A stretch of 64,000 nucleotides of DNA from Phyllobacterium chamaecytisi (GCF_020164455.1 NZ_JAIQWW010000001.1:669224-733223); one strand, 5' to 3'; positions 1 through 9,506 are shown, counted from the stretch's first letter. The notes: a model not told the origin generated them from the letters alone. A program made the numbers and translations.

Positions 1-1
1 C

Positions 2-805
2 GCTATCGGGACGCGTATGGCTGAAAATATGGGTCTCGGTCTCGGTGATAAACTTACCTTGATATCTCCGGATGGGGATGTGACGCCGCTCGGCATGGCT
101 CCGCGTGTCAAATCCTATCCGGTTACGGCCATATTCGAGATTGGCATGTCCGAGTATGACGCATCGATCGTACTTATGCCGCTCGATGAATCGCAGCTCT
201 ATTTCAACCAGGAAAACAAGGTTCAATCGATCGAGATATTCGCCGATAATCCGGACAATATCGACGCGTTGAAGAAACCGATCGAGGATGCGGCACAGCG
301 CTCGATCATGCTTACCGACTGGCGTCAGCGCAACCAGACGTTCTTTTCCGCCCTTCAGGTTGAGCGCAATGTCATGTTCATGATTCTGACGCTGATCGTT
401 CTCGTCGCGGCTCTCAATATCATCTCCGGACTTATAATGCTGGTGAAGGACAAGGGGCATGACATTGCCATCCTTCGGACCATGGGGGCGACGCGAAACT
501 CGATCCTGCGCATCTTTCTTATGACTGGTGCTGCGATCGGCGTGACCGGAACGATTGCAGGTGTGGTTCTTGGTGTCGTCGTATGTCTCAACGTTGAAAG
601 AATCAGAGAATTCTTTTCCTGGATTTCCGGCACCACGCTGTTCAATCCTGAACTCTATTTCTTGAGCACCTTACCCGCCAAAATGGATTTCAACGAGACC
701 TTCTCGGTCATTCTCATGGCATTGGTCCTGTCATTTCTGGCAACGTTGTTTCCAGCATGGCGCGCAGCCAAGCTCGATCCCGTTGAAGCCTTGAGGTACG
801 AATAA
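2..805 (+). CDS. lolC: Lipoprotein-releasing ABC transporter permease LolC/LolE (5' end missing)
   Basis: Inner-membrane permease that, with LolD, extracts outer-membrane lipoproteins and hands them to LolA. The reading frame is open to the left window edge, so the true start lies outside. Visible are the end of the periplasmic domain ([13 protein letters not shown]), then three membrane segments of the FtsX domain: one after [18 protein letters not shown], one around [19 protein letters not shown] and one near the C-terminus, ending in the typical [13 protein letters not shown] tail. The stop is one base before the lolD start, so the pair is co-transcribed. Alphaproteobacteria usually have a single LolC/E-type permease acting as a homodimer (family knowledge); the choice of symbol is therefore nominal. 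Confidence 0.93.
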   Translation, partial: AIGTRMAENMGLGLGDKLTLISPDGDVTPLGMAPRVKSYPVTAIFEIGMSEYDASIVLMPLDESQLYFNQENKVQSIEIFADNPDNIDALKKPIEDAAQRSIMLTDWRQRNQTFFSALQVERNVMFMILTLIVLVAALNIISGLIMLVKDKGHDIAILRTMGATRNSILRIFLMTGAAIGVTGTIAGVVLGVVVCLNVERIREFFSWISGTTLFNPELYFLSTLPAKMDFNETFSVILMALVLSFLATLFPAWRAAKLDPVEALRYE

Positions 806-806
806 C

Positions 807-1490
807 ATGGTGGCAGGGCCAATTTTGCAGCTGATGAATGTCGGCCGCCGTTATGATGAGATTGGCCGTGAGTTGGTCATTCTCAACGACGCCAGCTTTT
901 CGCTTGGCAAAGGCGAGATGGTGGCGCTTGTCGCGCCTTCCGGGGCCGGCAAATCGACACTTTTGCATACGGCTGGATTGCTGGAGCGGCCAGATAGCGG
1001 CGATGTCATTCTCGATGGCAGGTCCTGTGGTTCGCTTTCCGATGAAGAGCGTACGGCCATACGGCGAAACGACATCGGCTTTGTCTATCAGTTCCATCAT
1101 CTTCTCCCGGAATTCACGGCATTGGAGAACGTTATGATGCCGCAACTAATTCGCGGTATGAAGCCAGCTGTGGCGTCCGAGCGCGCCCAGCAGTTGCTCG
1201 ATTACATGAAGGTTGGCGCACGTGCTTCGCACCGTCCCAGCGAACTCTCCGGCGGTGAGCAACAGCGCGTGGCTATTGCCCGTGCTGTGGCAAATGCACC
1301 GTTGGTGCTTCTCGCTGATGAGCCTACAGGCAATCTCGATCCGGTGACATCTTCCTATGTGTTCGAAGCACTTGAAGCGCTTGTTAGACAGTCGGGGCTG
1401 TCAGCCATGATAGCCACTCACAATTTTGAGCTGGCGCGCCGCATGGACAGGCGTGTGACGCTCAAGGACGGCAAAATCACCAACCTCTGA
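807..1490 (+). CDS. lolD: Lipoprotein-releasing ABC transporter ATPase LolD
   Basis: A 227-aa cytoplasmic ATPase that powers lipoprotein release by LolC. Walker A is APSGAGKST near residue 45, the ABC signature is LSGGEQQR near 147, and Walker B with the catalytic Glu is [10 protein letters not shown] near 168, followed by the switch His in ATHNFE. Length is normal for LolD. The gene starts one base after the lolC stop. It is followed by a 131-bp gap that holds a LexA-type box and then a 28-codon peptide gene. Confidence 0.95.
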   Translation: MVAGPILQLMNVGRRYDEIGRELVILNDASFSLGKGEMVALVAPSGAGKSTLLHTAGLLERPDSGDVILDGRSCGSLSDEERTAIRRNDIGFVYQFHHLLPEFTALENVMMPQLIRGMKPAVASERAQQLLDYMKVGARASHRPSELSGGEQQRVAIARAVANAPLVLLADEPTGNLDPVTSSYVFEALEALVRQSGLSAMIATHNFELARRMDRRVTLKDGKITNL

Positions 1491-1567
1491 TCGCGCGATC
1501 CATTTTACCTTCCATTAATATTTCGACAACCATAGCGCCAATGGGCGATTTGGTGTACTTGACTTTA

Positions 1568-1582
1568 GAACAAAAATAGAAC
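1568..1582. promoter_or_regulatory. LexA (SOS) box upstream of the 28-aa peptide gene
   Basis: GAACAAAAATAGAAC is a direct repeat GAAC-N7-GAAC, the complement of the alphaproteobacterial LexA site GTTC-N7-GTTC. It lies 40 bp ahead of the peptide start and directly downstream of TTGACT (1559-1564), a good -35 hexamer, so a bound repressor would sit in the promoter core. A second site of the same form precedes dinB in this window. That this box is LexA-controlled is inferred from motif and position. Confidence 0.75.
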
Positions 1583-1621
1583 AAAACATAGACATACATG
1601 AAACGAAGAAGGGTTTTACCG

Positions 1622-1708
1622 ATGAGCGAACTTTTCCAGGACGTTATGTCATTCGTTACAGTCAGCCTGTTCATTGCGACGTTTGCAATGTGGGTCAGCG
1701 CAATCTGA
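1622..1708 (+). CDS. 28-aa single-pass membrane peptide, probably SOS-induced (SidA-like candidate)
   Basis: The reading frame encodes MSELFQDVMSFVTVSLFIAT followed by FAMWVSAI and a stop. It has a short polar acidic start and one hydrophobic helix of about 18 residues, as expected for a small inner-membrane peptide. An AAGAAGGG ribosome-binding stretch precedes the ATG. A LexA-type box lies 40 bp upstream. Caulobacter SidA is a 29-aa SOS-induced membrane peptide that blocks division at FtsW/FtsN; size, topology and control match, but I have not compared the sequences and orthology is an inference. The gene lies between lolD and dnaE and is easily missed because of its length. Confidence 0.6.
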   Translation: MSELFQDVMSFVTVSLFIATFAMWVSAI

Positions 1709-1877
1709 CGAAGTCGGGATCGCTGCAACTGAACGTTTTGAGTGCTTGTGATCCCGATTCTTGTCCACCGATGAAAATACCTGAAGCCTCAATACTGGTG
1801 GACACCTCATCGCGCATGTCCGACTATAAATGCGCGGTGAATCAGTTTCTCCGTTCAGGTTTTCGGAGACAGAATAA

Positions 1878-4800
1878 TTGGCAGATGGACAGATCAACAG
1901 CGGTCTAGGCGTCGCGAGCAAACAAGCGTTGCGCTTCGTGCACCTTAGAGTCCATTCTGCGTATTCCTTACTTGAAGGTGCCCTGCAGGTCCCGAAAGTC
2001 ATTGATCTCGCCGTTGGCAACAAGGCGCCGGCGATTGCGATTACCGACACTAATAATCTTTTTGGGGCTCTTGAATTTGCCCAGAAAGGATCGAAGGCAG
2101 GTCTACAGCCTATTATTGGCTGTCAGCTTGATATCGCCTTTCATGACCAGGCGGAGGAAAGCCGCAACGCCAACAGGCGCGAAGCGCTGGGACTGGCGCC
2201 GCTCGTGCTCCTTGCTGCCACGGAGGTAGGCTATGCCAATCTCGTGCGCCTCGTCAGCCGCGCGTACCTGGAAACCCCAGCTGGTGATCCTGTGCATATC
2301 ACATCGGCGTGGCTCAAAGGTCGTACGGACGGTATTATCGCTTTGTCTGGCGGTCCCGAAGGCCCCATCGCCAAATCGATCAAGGACGATCGGATTGATC
2401 GTGCGCGGCAGCGGCTGAATTATTTGAAATCGCTGTTCGGTGATCGGGTCTATGTTGAGCTCCAGCGTCATCGCGGTTACGATCGTGTATTGGAGGCGGC
2501 CCAGGTTGAACTTGCGTACGAGTTGGAGCTGCCACTCGTTGCCACGAACGATGTGTTTTTTTCCAAAAGTGCTGACTATGAAGCGCACGATGCACTTTTG
2601 GCGATTGCCTCCGGCTCTCTTCTGTCGATTGACGATCGCCGCAGGTTGACACCGGATCACTATCTCAAGAGCGAAGACGAGATGGTGGAGTTATTTGCCG
2701 ATCTGCCTGAGGCAGTGGAGAATACTGTCGAGATAGCACTGCGTTGTTCCTACTACCCGAAGAACCGTGCGCCGATTTTACCGCGCTTTACGGGCGAGAG
2801 TGCTGACCCGGAAGCGGCGTTGCAAGCCGAGGCCGATGAGTTGGCGCGTCAGGCGCGGGAAGGCCTTGCGCAGCGGATCCAGACCTTGGGGCTAGCCGGT
2901 GGACATACAGCCGAGCAATATTCGGAGCGGCTGGAATACGAGATTTCTATCATCACCCGGATGAAATATCCGGGTTATTTTCTTATCGTTGCCGACTTTA
3001 TCAAATGGGCCAAAGCTCATGATATCCCAGTCGGTCCCGGACGTGGATCAGGCGCGGGTTCACTTGTCGCCTATGCCCTGACGATCACGGATGTCGATCC
3101 CCTTCGTTTCTCCCTGCTCTTCGAGCGCTTTCTTAATCCGGACCGCGTCTCGATGCCGGACTTTGATATCGACTTCTGCCAGGAACGCCGCGATGAGGTT
3201 ATTCGCTATGTTCAGGGCAAATATGGCCGTGATCAGGTAGCTCAAATCATAACCTTCGGTACGCTCCAGGCTCGCGCCGTATTGCGCGATGTCGGGCGTG
3301 TATTGGAAATGCCGTATGGTCAGGTCGACCGTTTGACCAAAATGGTGCCAGCAAACCCGGCTAATCCCGTGACTTTGTCTAAGGCGATCGAAGACGAGCC
3401 ACGATTGCGGGAGGAACGTGACAAGGAGCCAGTCGTCGAGCGATTGCTCGACATATCCTTGAAGCTGGAGGGGCTTTATCGCCACGCGTCGACTCACGCC
3501 GCGGGTATCGTCATCGGTGATCGGCCTTTGTCAGAACTTGTGCCGATGTACCGCGATCCGCGTTCGGATATGCCAGTTACGCAGTTCAACATGAAGATGG
3601 TTGAAGAGGCTGGGCTGGTCAAATTCGATTTTCTGGGTCTGAAAACGCTGACAGTTCTGCAGACCGCCGTCAATCTCCTCAAGCGGCGCGGCATCACGGT
3701 AGATCTTTCGAATCTGCCCTTCGACGACAAGCCCACTTACGAGATGTTATCGCGCGGCGAGACTGTCGGGGTGTTCCAGGTGGAAAGTACCGGCATGCGC
3801 AAGGCGCTGATCGGCATGCGGCCTGACCGGATTGAGGATATCATCGCGCTCGTCGCGCTCTATCGGCCGGGCCCGATGGAGAACATTCCGACCTACAATG
3901 CGCGCAAGAACGGCGATGAGGAGATGGCATCGATCCATCCGAAGATCGATCATCTCGTCAAGGAAACTCAAGGCGTCATCATCTATCAGGAACAGGTGAT
4001 GCAGATCGCGCAGGAAATGTCGGGCTATACGCTCGGCGAGGCCGATCTTCTTCGGCGTGCCATGGGCAAGAAGATCCGCGCCGAGATGGACATGCAGCGG
4101 GTCCGATTTGTCGACGGTGCTGTCGAGCGTGGAGTGACCAAGCCGCAAGCCAACTTCATCTTCGACCTGTTGGCCAAGTTCGCGGACTACGGATTCAACA
4201 AATCCCATGCCGCCGCCTATGCGATCGTGTCGTTCCAGACGGCCTACATGAAGGCCCACTATCCAGTAGAATTCCTTGCCGCATCAATGACATACGACAT
4301 GTCCAATACGGACAAGCTCAACGATTTCCGCCGGGAGGCGGTACGGCTTGGCATCGAAGTCGTCACTCCATCGGTCAATACGTCTTATCGTTTGTTCGAG
4401 GTAGGCGAGAACCGCATCTTCTATTCGCTGGCGGCCATCAAGGGCGTTGGCGAAGCAGCTGTCGATCATATTGTCGAGAAGCGCGGTGCGACGCCCTACG
4501 CCAGCCTCGATGACTTCTGCGAGCGGATTGATCCGCGTGTCGTCAACCGCCGTGTCTTCGAAAGCCTTATAAATGCTGGGGCTTTCGACTGTTTCGGGCG
4601 TGAACGACCGGCGCTGATTGCCGGGCTCGACCGGATTATCGGTCATGCACAACGCACGCAGGAAGACAGCGTTAGCGGTCAGGCGGATATATTCGGGGGA
4701 ATGGCCGCAAGTGCCCAAACCATCCAACTTCCCGCGGCTGCACCTTGGCTTTCGGCGGAGAAGTTGCGACGGGAATTCGAGGCGGCGGGGTTCTACCTCT

Positions 4801-5375
4801 CGGCGCATCCGCTCGACGAGTACCGGGCGGTGCTTGAAAAGATGCGCGTCCAGACTTGGTCGGAGTTTTCGGCGGCGGTCAAGCGCGGCGCCAATGCAGG
4901 GCGTCTAGCCGGGACAATTACGGCCAAACAAGAGCGCAAGACCAAAACCGGCAACAAGATGGGAATCATCCAATTCTCTGATTCTTCAGGACAATTCGAG
5001 GCGGTACTCTTTTCTGAAGCTCTGTCGCAGTACCGCGACCTGCTTGAGCCCGGTCGCTCGGTAGTGGTTACTGTTGGTGCCGAGGACCGCCCGGAGGGCA
5101 TCAGTCTGCGCATCCAGACGGCCCAATCGCTCGAAGATGAGGCGACCCGCATGCAGAAGGCACTGCGCCTTTATATGCGTTCCAGCGAACCATTAAGCGC
5201 CATTACTCCCTATTTAACCCCGCAAAACGACGGCCAGGTGGTGAGCCTGATCCTGATCAAGGAAAATGGCGCAACCGAAGTGGAGATCGAACTGCCGAAC
5301 CGCTATCGTGTCGGTCCGCAGGTCGCCAGTGCGATGAAAGCCATTCCGGGAATTGTGGAAGTCGAGATGGCCTGA
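1878..5375 (+). CDS. dnaE: DNA polymerase III alpha subunit (replicative DnaE)
   Basis: Catalytic subunit of the replicative polymerase, 1165 aa. It opens with a PHP domain (FVHLRVHSAYSLLEGAL from about residue 14), has the palm-domain acidic motif PDFDIDF near residue 427, the fingers region, a helix-hairpin-helix stretch near 860 (AAIKGVGEAAVDHIV) and an OB fold from about 1007 (GRLAGTITAKQ). The length and domain set match the replicative DnaE1 and not the error-prone DnaE2 of imuAB cassettes. The start chosen is the first in-frame start ahead of the PHP domain. A LexA-type box lies about 300 bp upstream in front of the small peptide gene, so some read-through SOS control is possible. Confidence 0.95.
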   Translation: MADGQINSGLGVASKQALRFVHLRVHSAYSLLEGALQVPKVIDLAVGNKAPAIAITDTNNLFGALEFAQKGSKAGLQPIIGCQLDIAFHDQAEESRNANRREALGLAPLVLLAATEVGYANLVRLVSRAYLETPAGDPVHITSAWLKGRTDGIIALSGGPEGPIAKSIKDDRIDRARQRLNYLKSLFGDRVYVELQRHRGYDRVLEAAQVELAYELELPLVATNDVFFSKSADYEAHDALLAIASGSLLSIDDRRRLTPDHYLKSEDEMVELFADLPEAVENTVEIALRCSYYPKNRAPILPRFTGESADPEAALQAEADELARQAREGLAQRIQTLGLAGGHTAEQYSERLEYEISIITRMKYPGYFLIVADFIKWAKAHDIPVGPGRGSGAGSLVAYALTITDVDPLRFSLLFERFLNPDRVSMPDFDIDFCQERRDEVIRYVQGKYGRDQVAQIITFGTLQARAVLRDVGRVLEMPYGQVDRLTKMVPANPANPVTLSKAIEDEPRLREERDKEPVVERLLDISLKLEGLYRHASTHAAGIVIGDRPLSELVPMYRDPRSDMPVTQFNMKMVEEAGLVKFDFLGLKTLTVLQTAVNLLKRRGITVDLSNLPFDDKPTYEMLSRGETVGVFQVESTGMRKALIGMRPDRIEDIIALVALYRPGPMENIPTYNARKNGDEEMASIHPKIDHLVKETQGVIIYQEQVMQIAQEMSGYTLGEADLLRRAMGKKIRAEMDMQRVRFVDGAVERGVTKPQANFIFDLLAKFADYGFNKSHAAAYAIVSFQTAYMKAHYPVEFLAASMTYDMSNTDKLNDFRREAVRLGIEVVTPSVNTSYRLFEVGENRIFYSLAAIKGVGEAAVDHIVEKRGATPYASLDDFCERIDPRVVNRRVFESLINAGAFDCFGRERPALIAGLDRIIGHAQRTQEDSVSGQADIFGGMAASAQTIQLPAAAPWLSAEKLRREFEAAGFYLSAHPLDEYRAVLEKMRVQTWSEFSAAVKRGANAGRLAGTITAKQERKTKTGNKMGIIQFSDSSGQFEAVLFSEALSQYRDLLEPGRSVVVTVGAEDRPEGISLRIQTAQSLEDEATRMQKALRLYMRSSEPLSAITPYLTPQNDGQVVSLILIKENGATEVEIELPNRYRVGPQVASAMKAIPGIVEVEMA

Positions 5376-5459
5376 GGGGCAAAGCCTCAACCGGCTGCAA
5401 CTGAATTGCAATTCCGGGTGGAGGTTTTCGTTCCAGATTCGGAGAGTCTTGTCCCATAT

Positions 5460-6791
5460 TTACCGATTTTCATTTGAATCCGTGTCATCTGGCAGAGCTT
5501 CGACTCGAGATTTGACCCTGCCGAACGTGTATCCGGTCTCGACAGCATGGTTGCCGAATTTCCCGCGAAGCTTGTCTATTGCCGTTTCGGCAACCGCACG
5601 TTTAGTGGCCTGAATATCGACAAGGTCGAGCGGGTCGGCGCGATCATCATTGCCAAGGTCGCTGACGCCGATCCCGAGCAGACGAAATCGCGTGCCGTCG
5701 ATTTCTTTTTCAAGCAGCGAAAAGCCGGTGCGGAAAATCCGGTCGGCCAGTTGTGTCGGATCGGCCAACTGCCGGTTTCGGGTTCTGAGTTTGAAATCCC
5801 GGGACTTCAATTTGAGAATGACAGTCCTTCCAGCGATGTCAGCCGCTTTGAGGCGCCTCGACACCTTTTCCGATAAAGACCGCAAAATCGGTGTGAGCTC
5901 TTCAAGCGATGCGATATCTTCATTGAAGGTCGTTTCAGCGGATACACTTTTGCTCTCGCTGTCAGGTTCGACGCGGCGCGTATCAAGTCCCCGCGATAGA
6001 CGGTAGAGGCGCTGTCCCATCGTTCCATAGGCGGCCATCAAGGGGCCGAGCTCCATTGTTTGAAGTTGGCCTATGGTGCGGATGCCGTCGCGCTCAAGCG
6101 TTGCATTGAACGCCTTGCCGACGCCCCATATCATGGTCACCGGTTTATCGGCGAGAAAAGCGGGGGCCTCTTGTTGTCCGATGATGGAAAAGCCGCGTGG
6201 CTTCTCGAAGTCCGAGGCGATCTTCGCCAGGAACTTGCAGTAGGAAATGCCGACCGAAACGGAAAGCCCCATTTCTCGTTCTACACGATTTGAAAAATGC
6301 GCCATCACCCGGGAAGGTGGATCGTGATGCAGACGCTCGGTCCCCGACAGATCCAAAAAAGCTTCATCGATCGACAACGGCTCGACCAAAGGAGTCAAAT
6401 CGCGCATCATCTGCCGGATTTCGCGACCGACCCGCGCATATTTTTCCATGTTGGGACTGATGACGACAGCGTGCGGACAAGCCTCCAGGGCCTTGAACAT
6501 CGGCATCGCCGACTTCACACCATGGATGCGGGCGACGTAGCAAGCTGTTGAAACGACGCCGCGTTTTCCGCCCCCAATAATGACGGGCTTGTTTCGCAAT
6601 TCCGGATTGTCGCGCTTTTCAACCGAAGCGTAGAACGCATCGCAGTCCACATGAGCGATGCTGAGGCGATAAAGCTCTGGATGGCGCACGAGACGTGGGC
6701 TCCCGCAGACATGGCAGCGGCGTCCTTCCGACTTCTGGGCGGCCAGACAGTCACGGCAAAAACCAAATCTCGGATCGTTGAGGGTTGCCAT
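5460..6791 (-). CDS. dinB: DNA polymerase IV (Y family) with N-terminal Cys4 extension
   Basis: Error-prone translesion polymerase, 443 aa from the preferred start. UmuC-type catalytic residues are in [13 protein letters not shown] and [12 protein letters not shown]; the little-finger domain follows to the C-terminus. Ahead of the polymerase core are about 40 extra residues with CRDC and CHVC (Cys12, 15, 26, 29), a pattern suited to binding zinc. An in-frame ATG at 6806 exists, but it overlaps the LexA-type box at 6801-6815, so ATG 6791 is the likelier start. The gene converges on dnaE (84-bp gap). Confidence 0.92.
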   Translation of the reverse strand: MATLNDPRFGFCRDCLAAQKSEGRRCHVCGSPRLVRHPELYRLSIAHVDCDAFYASVEKRDNPELRNKPVIIGGGKRGVVSTACYVARIHGVKSAMPMFKALEACPHAVVISPNMEKYARVGREIRQMMRDLTPLVEPLSIDEAFLDLSGTERLHHDPPSRVMAHFSNRVEREMGLSVSVGISYCKFLAKIASDFEKPRGFSIIGQQEAPAFLADKPVTMIWGVGKAFNATLERDGIRTIGQLQTMELGPLMAAYGTMGQRLYRLSRGLDTRRVEPDSESKSVSAETTFNEDIASLEELTPILRSLSEKVSRRLKAADIAGRTVILKLKSRDFKLRTRNRQLADPTQLADRIFRTGFSLLEKEIDGTRFRLLGIGVSDLGNDDRADPLDLVDIQATKRAVAETAIDKLRGKFGNHAVETGYTFGRVKSRVEALPDDTDSNENR

Positions 6792-6800
6792 CGGGGTCCG

Positions 6801-6815
6801 GAACATAAAAGGAAC
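6801..6815. promoter_or_regulatory. LexA (SOS) box upstream of dinB
   Basis: GAACATAAAAGGAAC has the form GAAC-N7-GAAC, i.e. GTTC-N7-GTTC in the dinB direction, the known LexA site type of alphaproteobacteria. It ends 10 bp before the preferred dinB start. SOS control of dinB is established in related species; the site itself is read directly here. Confidence 0.8.
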
Positions 6816-6875
6816 GAGCAGACCTTAGCGAAGGTGCCTTTACCTTGCAACGACCAGCCGAAGCCTATCAACCGT

Positions 6876-7163
6876 TCAATCGATATCTTGCCGGCCACCA
6901 GGAAGGAGCCGCAGTGCTTCCTGGAAAAGGGCAGGATCAGTTCCTGTTGCCTCGCAATAACGCATTAATGTCGGTTCGTGCCCAAGGTAGAACTGGAGAA
7001 CGCCCGCCAGAAATCCCGGTTCTCCGGCTGCCGTCCGAATCTGATCGGCGGTGATCCCGGTCAACGCAAGGAACCTGGAAAGCAATTCACTGTCGTCGGC
7101 CAAAAATATCAAAGAATTGATTGCCAGGGATTCCGCATCGCCAACATTGATCTGCTTCCTCAT
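6876..7163 (-). CDS. DUF3572 family protein
   Basis: A 95-aa acidic, helical protein (AIDSLIFL-type core, here AINSLIFLADDSELLSRFL, then FLAGVLQFYLGHEPTLM), which I recognise as the DUF3572 family found in Hyphomicrobiales. No catalytic motif, signal peptide or membrane segment is visible. It lies upstream of dinB on the same strand with an 84-bp gap that contains the dinB LexA-type box, so it likely has its own transcript. Function unknown. Confidence 0.75.
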   Translation of the reverse strand: MRKQINVGDAESLAINSLIFLADDSELLSRFLALTGITADQIRTAAGEPGFLAGVLQFYLGHEPTLMRYCEATGTDPALFQEALRLLPGGRQDID

Positions 7164-7226
7164 TAATTCCGCCTGTTCATGGTTTTGCTGAGTTCTGTTG
7201 CCGAAGAATAGTTCAATTTGGCCACG

Positions 7227-7241
7227 TTAAACGTCATTTCA
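7227..7241. promoter_or_regulatory. Possible degenerate CtrA site upstream of divK
   Basis: The 310-bp gap between the DUF3572 gene and divK holds no gene. It is AT-rich and contains TTAAACGTCATTTCA, which fits TTAA-N7-TTAA with one mismatch in the second half. CtrA control of divK is known in Caulobacter; in this window it is only a weak motif match. Confidence 0.25.
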
Positions 7242-7473
7242 TTGTCCCAAAATTCACTACCGCCGGTTGAATATGATCAAAAGAAGATGTTCAATAAATG
7301 CTTGGTTAAACATGATCAGCAGCATTTCGGGATTGGGCTGAAGAGTTTCCTTTTCATCAATCATCACAGGCTATCAAATGCATCCATACAGTTGGGGCTG
7401 TGATCTGATCTTTGTCCCATAGATCTTGACGGGCGGCATGCGTTCTTCAAGCATGATCAACAGGAAATTGCCA

Positions 7474-7845
7474 ATGGTAAAGAAAGTGATGATCGTCGAG
7501 GACAATGAGCTTAATATGAAGCTCTTCCGCGATCTTATTGAAGCCAGCGGCTATGAAACCATCCGGACCCGCAATGGGCTGGAAGCGCTTGATCTGGCTC
7601 GCGAACATCGGCCGGATCTGATCCTCATGGATATTCAGCTGCCCGAGGTGTCGGGTCTGGAAGTTACGAAGTGGCTGAAGGCGGACGACGATCTGCATGT
7701 AATACCAATCATCGCCGTTACAGCTTTTGCCATGAAGGGTGATGAGGAACGTATCCGGCAAGGCGGCTGCGAGGCCTATATTTCAAAACCCATCTCGGTG
7801 CCGAAGTTCATCGAAACGATCAAATCTTATCTTGGCGACGCTTGA
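7474..7845 (+). CDS. divK: Single-domain cell-cycle response regulator DivK
   Basis: A 123-aa receiver domain with no output domain. The phospho-acceptor is the Asp in [10 protein letters not shown] (about residue 53), with the acidic pair in VEDNE at the N-terminus, Thr in IIAVTAFA and Lys in YISKP. In Caulobacter DivK relays PleC/DivJ signals to DivL-CckA and so controls CtrA. The start is ATG 7474 with AGGAA seven bases upstream; more upstream in-frame starts would add a non-conserved extension. pleD follows 18 bp after the stop, the classical divK-pleD operon. Confidence 0.95.
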   Translation: MVKKVMIVEDNELNMKLFRDLIEASGYETIRTRNGLEALDLAREHRPDLILMDIQLPEVSGLEVTKWLKADDDLHVIPIIAVTAFAMKGDEERIRQGGCEAYISKPISVPKFIETIKSYLGDA

Positions 7846-7863
7846 CCGTCAGGGGAGTGAAAT

Positions 7864-9243
7864 ATGACGGCCCGCATACTAGTCGTTGACGATGTTCCCG
7901 CCAATGTGAAGCTGCTCGAAGCACGGCTGAGCGCGGAATATTATGAAGTCGTCACGGCATCGGACGGCTATCAGGCCTTGGAGATATGCGAGAACAGCAA
8001 TGTTGACCTCATTCTGCTTGATATCATGATGCCAGGGTTGGACGGCTTCGAAGTTTGCCGCAGGCTGAAGTCGCAAGCCTCTACCGCACATATCCCTGTG
8101 GTGCTGGTCACAGCTCTGGATCAGGACACAGACCGCATTACCGGACTGAACTTTGGCGCTGATGATTTCCTGACCAAACCCGTAAACGACTTGCAACTTC
8201 TTGCACGCGTGAAGAGCTTGGTGCGGTTGAAGAACCTGACCGACGAGCTGCGGCTACGTGTTGCTACTACCCGCGATGTTGGATTGGAGTCGATCTTGCG
8301 GTTCCCGATTGGCAGCGAGGGCAGTGCCAAGAACGCCCGTGTTCTGCTAATCGATGAACGACCCGAAAGTGTCGAGCGGATTCAGCGCATATTGGCCGAC
8401 GAAGGGGTCGTTGATGTTCAAATGGATCCGCAAACGGGATTCTTCGACGCTATCCAAGGCAACCATGATTGCCTGATCATCTCGTCAAGCTTCACAAATT
8501 TTGACCCGCTGCGCATCTGTGCGCAATTGCGGTCGCTCGACAACACGCGGTCGCTGCCTATCATCCTTGTGGCAGATCGGGGTGAAGAACCATTGATCCG
8601 ACGCGCCCTGGAATTGGGTGTGAACGACTATCTGGTGCGACCGCTGAACCCGAATGAATTGTTGGCGCGGTTGCGCACACAGCTTCGACGAAAAGCCTAT
8701 CATGATGGTTTGCGCGCCAGTGTCGTCAAGACCTACGAAATGGCGGTGACGGATAGCCTGACCGGTTTGCATAATCGTCTCTACCTTGAGACGCATCTGG
8801 CAACCTTGTTCAAGCGCGCTGTCGAACGCCGGCGGCCCTTGTCCATTCTCATGACCGATATCGACCGGTTCAAGCTTATAAACGATACGCATGGTCACGA
8901 CGGCGGGGACGAAGTGTTGCGGGAATTCGCAAGACGCCTGCGGCGGAATGTGCGCGGGAGCGATCTCGCGAGCCGCTATGGCGGTGAGGAGTTTTTCATA
9001 GTGATGCCGGACACCGATTCGGCGCTCGCTGCCGTTGTGGCCGAGCGCATCAGGCGCGAGGTCGCAGCGACACCGTTTGTTGTCAACCAAAGCGGGACCG
9101 GCGCTCCCGTAACAATCAGCATCGGCATTGCCAGCGTTCTGCACAAGGAAGACACTGTGCAAAATCTGCTGAAGCGTGCTGATGACGCTCTGTATGGCGC
9201 CAAGGCTGCCGGACGCAATCGCGTTGTGTCGGCCGCGGCCTGA
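7864..9243 (+). CDS. pleD: Diguanylate cyclase response regulator PleD
   Basis: Makes cyclic di-GMP in response to phosphorylation, 459 aa. The first receiver domain (residues 1-120) has the phospho-acceptor Asp in LILLDIMMPG; the second receiver-like domain (about 155-275) is degenerate, as in known PleD. The C-terminal GGDEF domain has the catalytic motif GGEEF near residue 378 and an allosteric product-inhibition site RGSD five residues before it, so both activity and feedback inhibition are expected. Translated downstream of divK; ends at a bidirectional terminator shared with rpmG. Confidence 0.95.
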   Translation: MTARILVVDDVPANVKLLEARLSAEYYEVVTASDGYQALEICENSNVDLILLDIMMPGLDGFEVCRRLKSQASTAHIPVVLVTALDQDTDRITGLNFGADDFLTKPVNDLQLLARVKSLVRLKNLTDELRLRVATTRDVGLESILRFPIGSEGSAKNARVLLIDERPESVERIQRILADEGVVDVQMDPQTGFFDAIQGNHDCLIISSSFTNFDPLRICAQLRSLDNTRSLPIILVADRGEEPLIRRALELGVNDYLVRPLNPNELLARLRTQLRRKAYHDGLRASVVKTYEMAVTDSLTGLHNRLYLETHLATLFKRAVERRRPLSILMTDIDRFKLINDTHGHDGGDEVLREFARRLRRNVRGSDLASRYGGEEFFIVMPDTDSALAAVVAERIRREVAATPFVVNQSGTGAPVTISIGIASVLHKEDTVQNLLKRADDALYGAKAAGRNRVVSAAA

Positions 9244-9292
9244 CAAATAAAAATCAACAACTTATCGTTTTTACGTAATGGAAGTTGCAAAC

Positions 9293-9320
9293 AAAAATGC
9301 CGCCCGGAGGCGGCATTTTT
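9293..9320. terminator. Bidirectional intrinsic terminator between pleD and rpmG
   Basis: A perfect 12-bp inverted repeat AAAAATGCCGCC with a four-base loop CGGA. The A run on one side and T run on the other let it serve both the rightward pleD and leftward rpmG transcripts. Confidence 0.85.
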
Positions 9321-9338
9321 GTTTCCGGAAAAACAAGA

Positions 9339-9506
9339 TTACTTGATCTTGGTTTCCTTGAATTCAACGTGCTTGCGTGCGACCGGGTCGTACTTGCGGA
9401 AAGACATCTTCTCCGTCTTGGTACGGCTGTTCTTGCTCGTAACGTAGAAGAAACCGGTGTCAGCGGTCGACAGAAGCTTGATCTTGATATTCGCAGCCTT
9501 GGCCAT
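9339..9506 (-). CDS. rpmG: 50S ribosomal protein L33
   Basis: A 55-aa basic protein reading [20 protein letters not shown] and ending in [10 protein letters not shown]. It matches bacterial L33 of the cysteine-free type (no CxxC pairs), which is normal in alphaproteobacteria. It is too short for many gene callers but is unambiguous. Transcription runs into the terminator shared with pleD. Confidence 0.95.
   Translation of the reverse strand: MAKAANIKIKLLSTADTGFFYVTSKNSRTKTEKMSFRKYDPVARKHVEFKETKIK

Noticed and set aside
1690..1908. 72-codon open frame overlapping the 28-aa gene end and the dnaE start
   Set aside because: Out of frame with both and without a ribosome-binding site.
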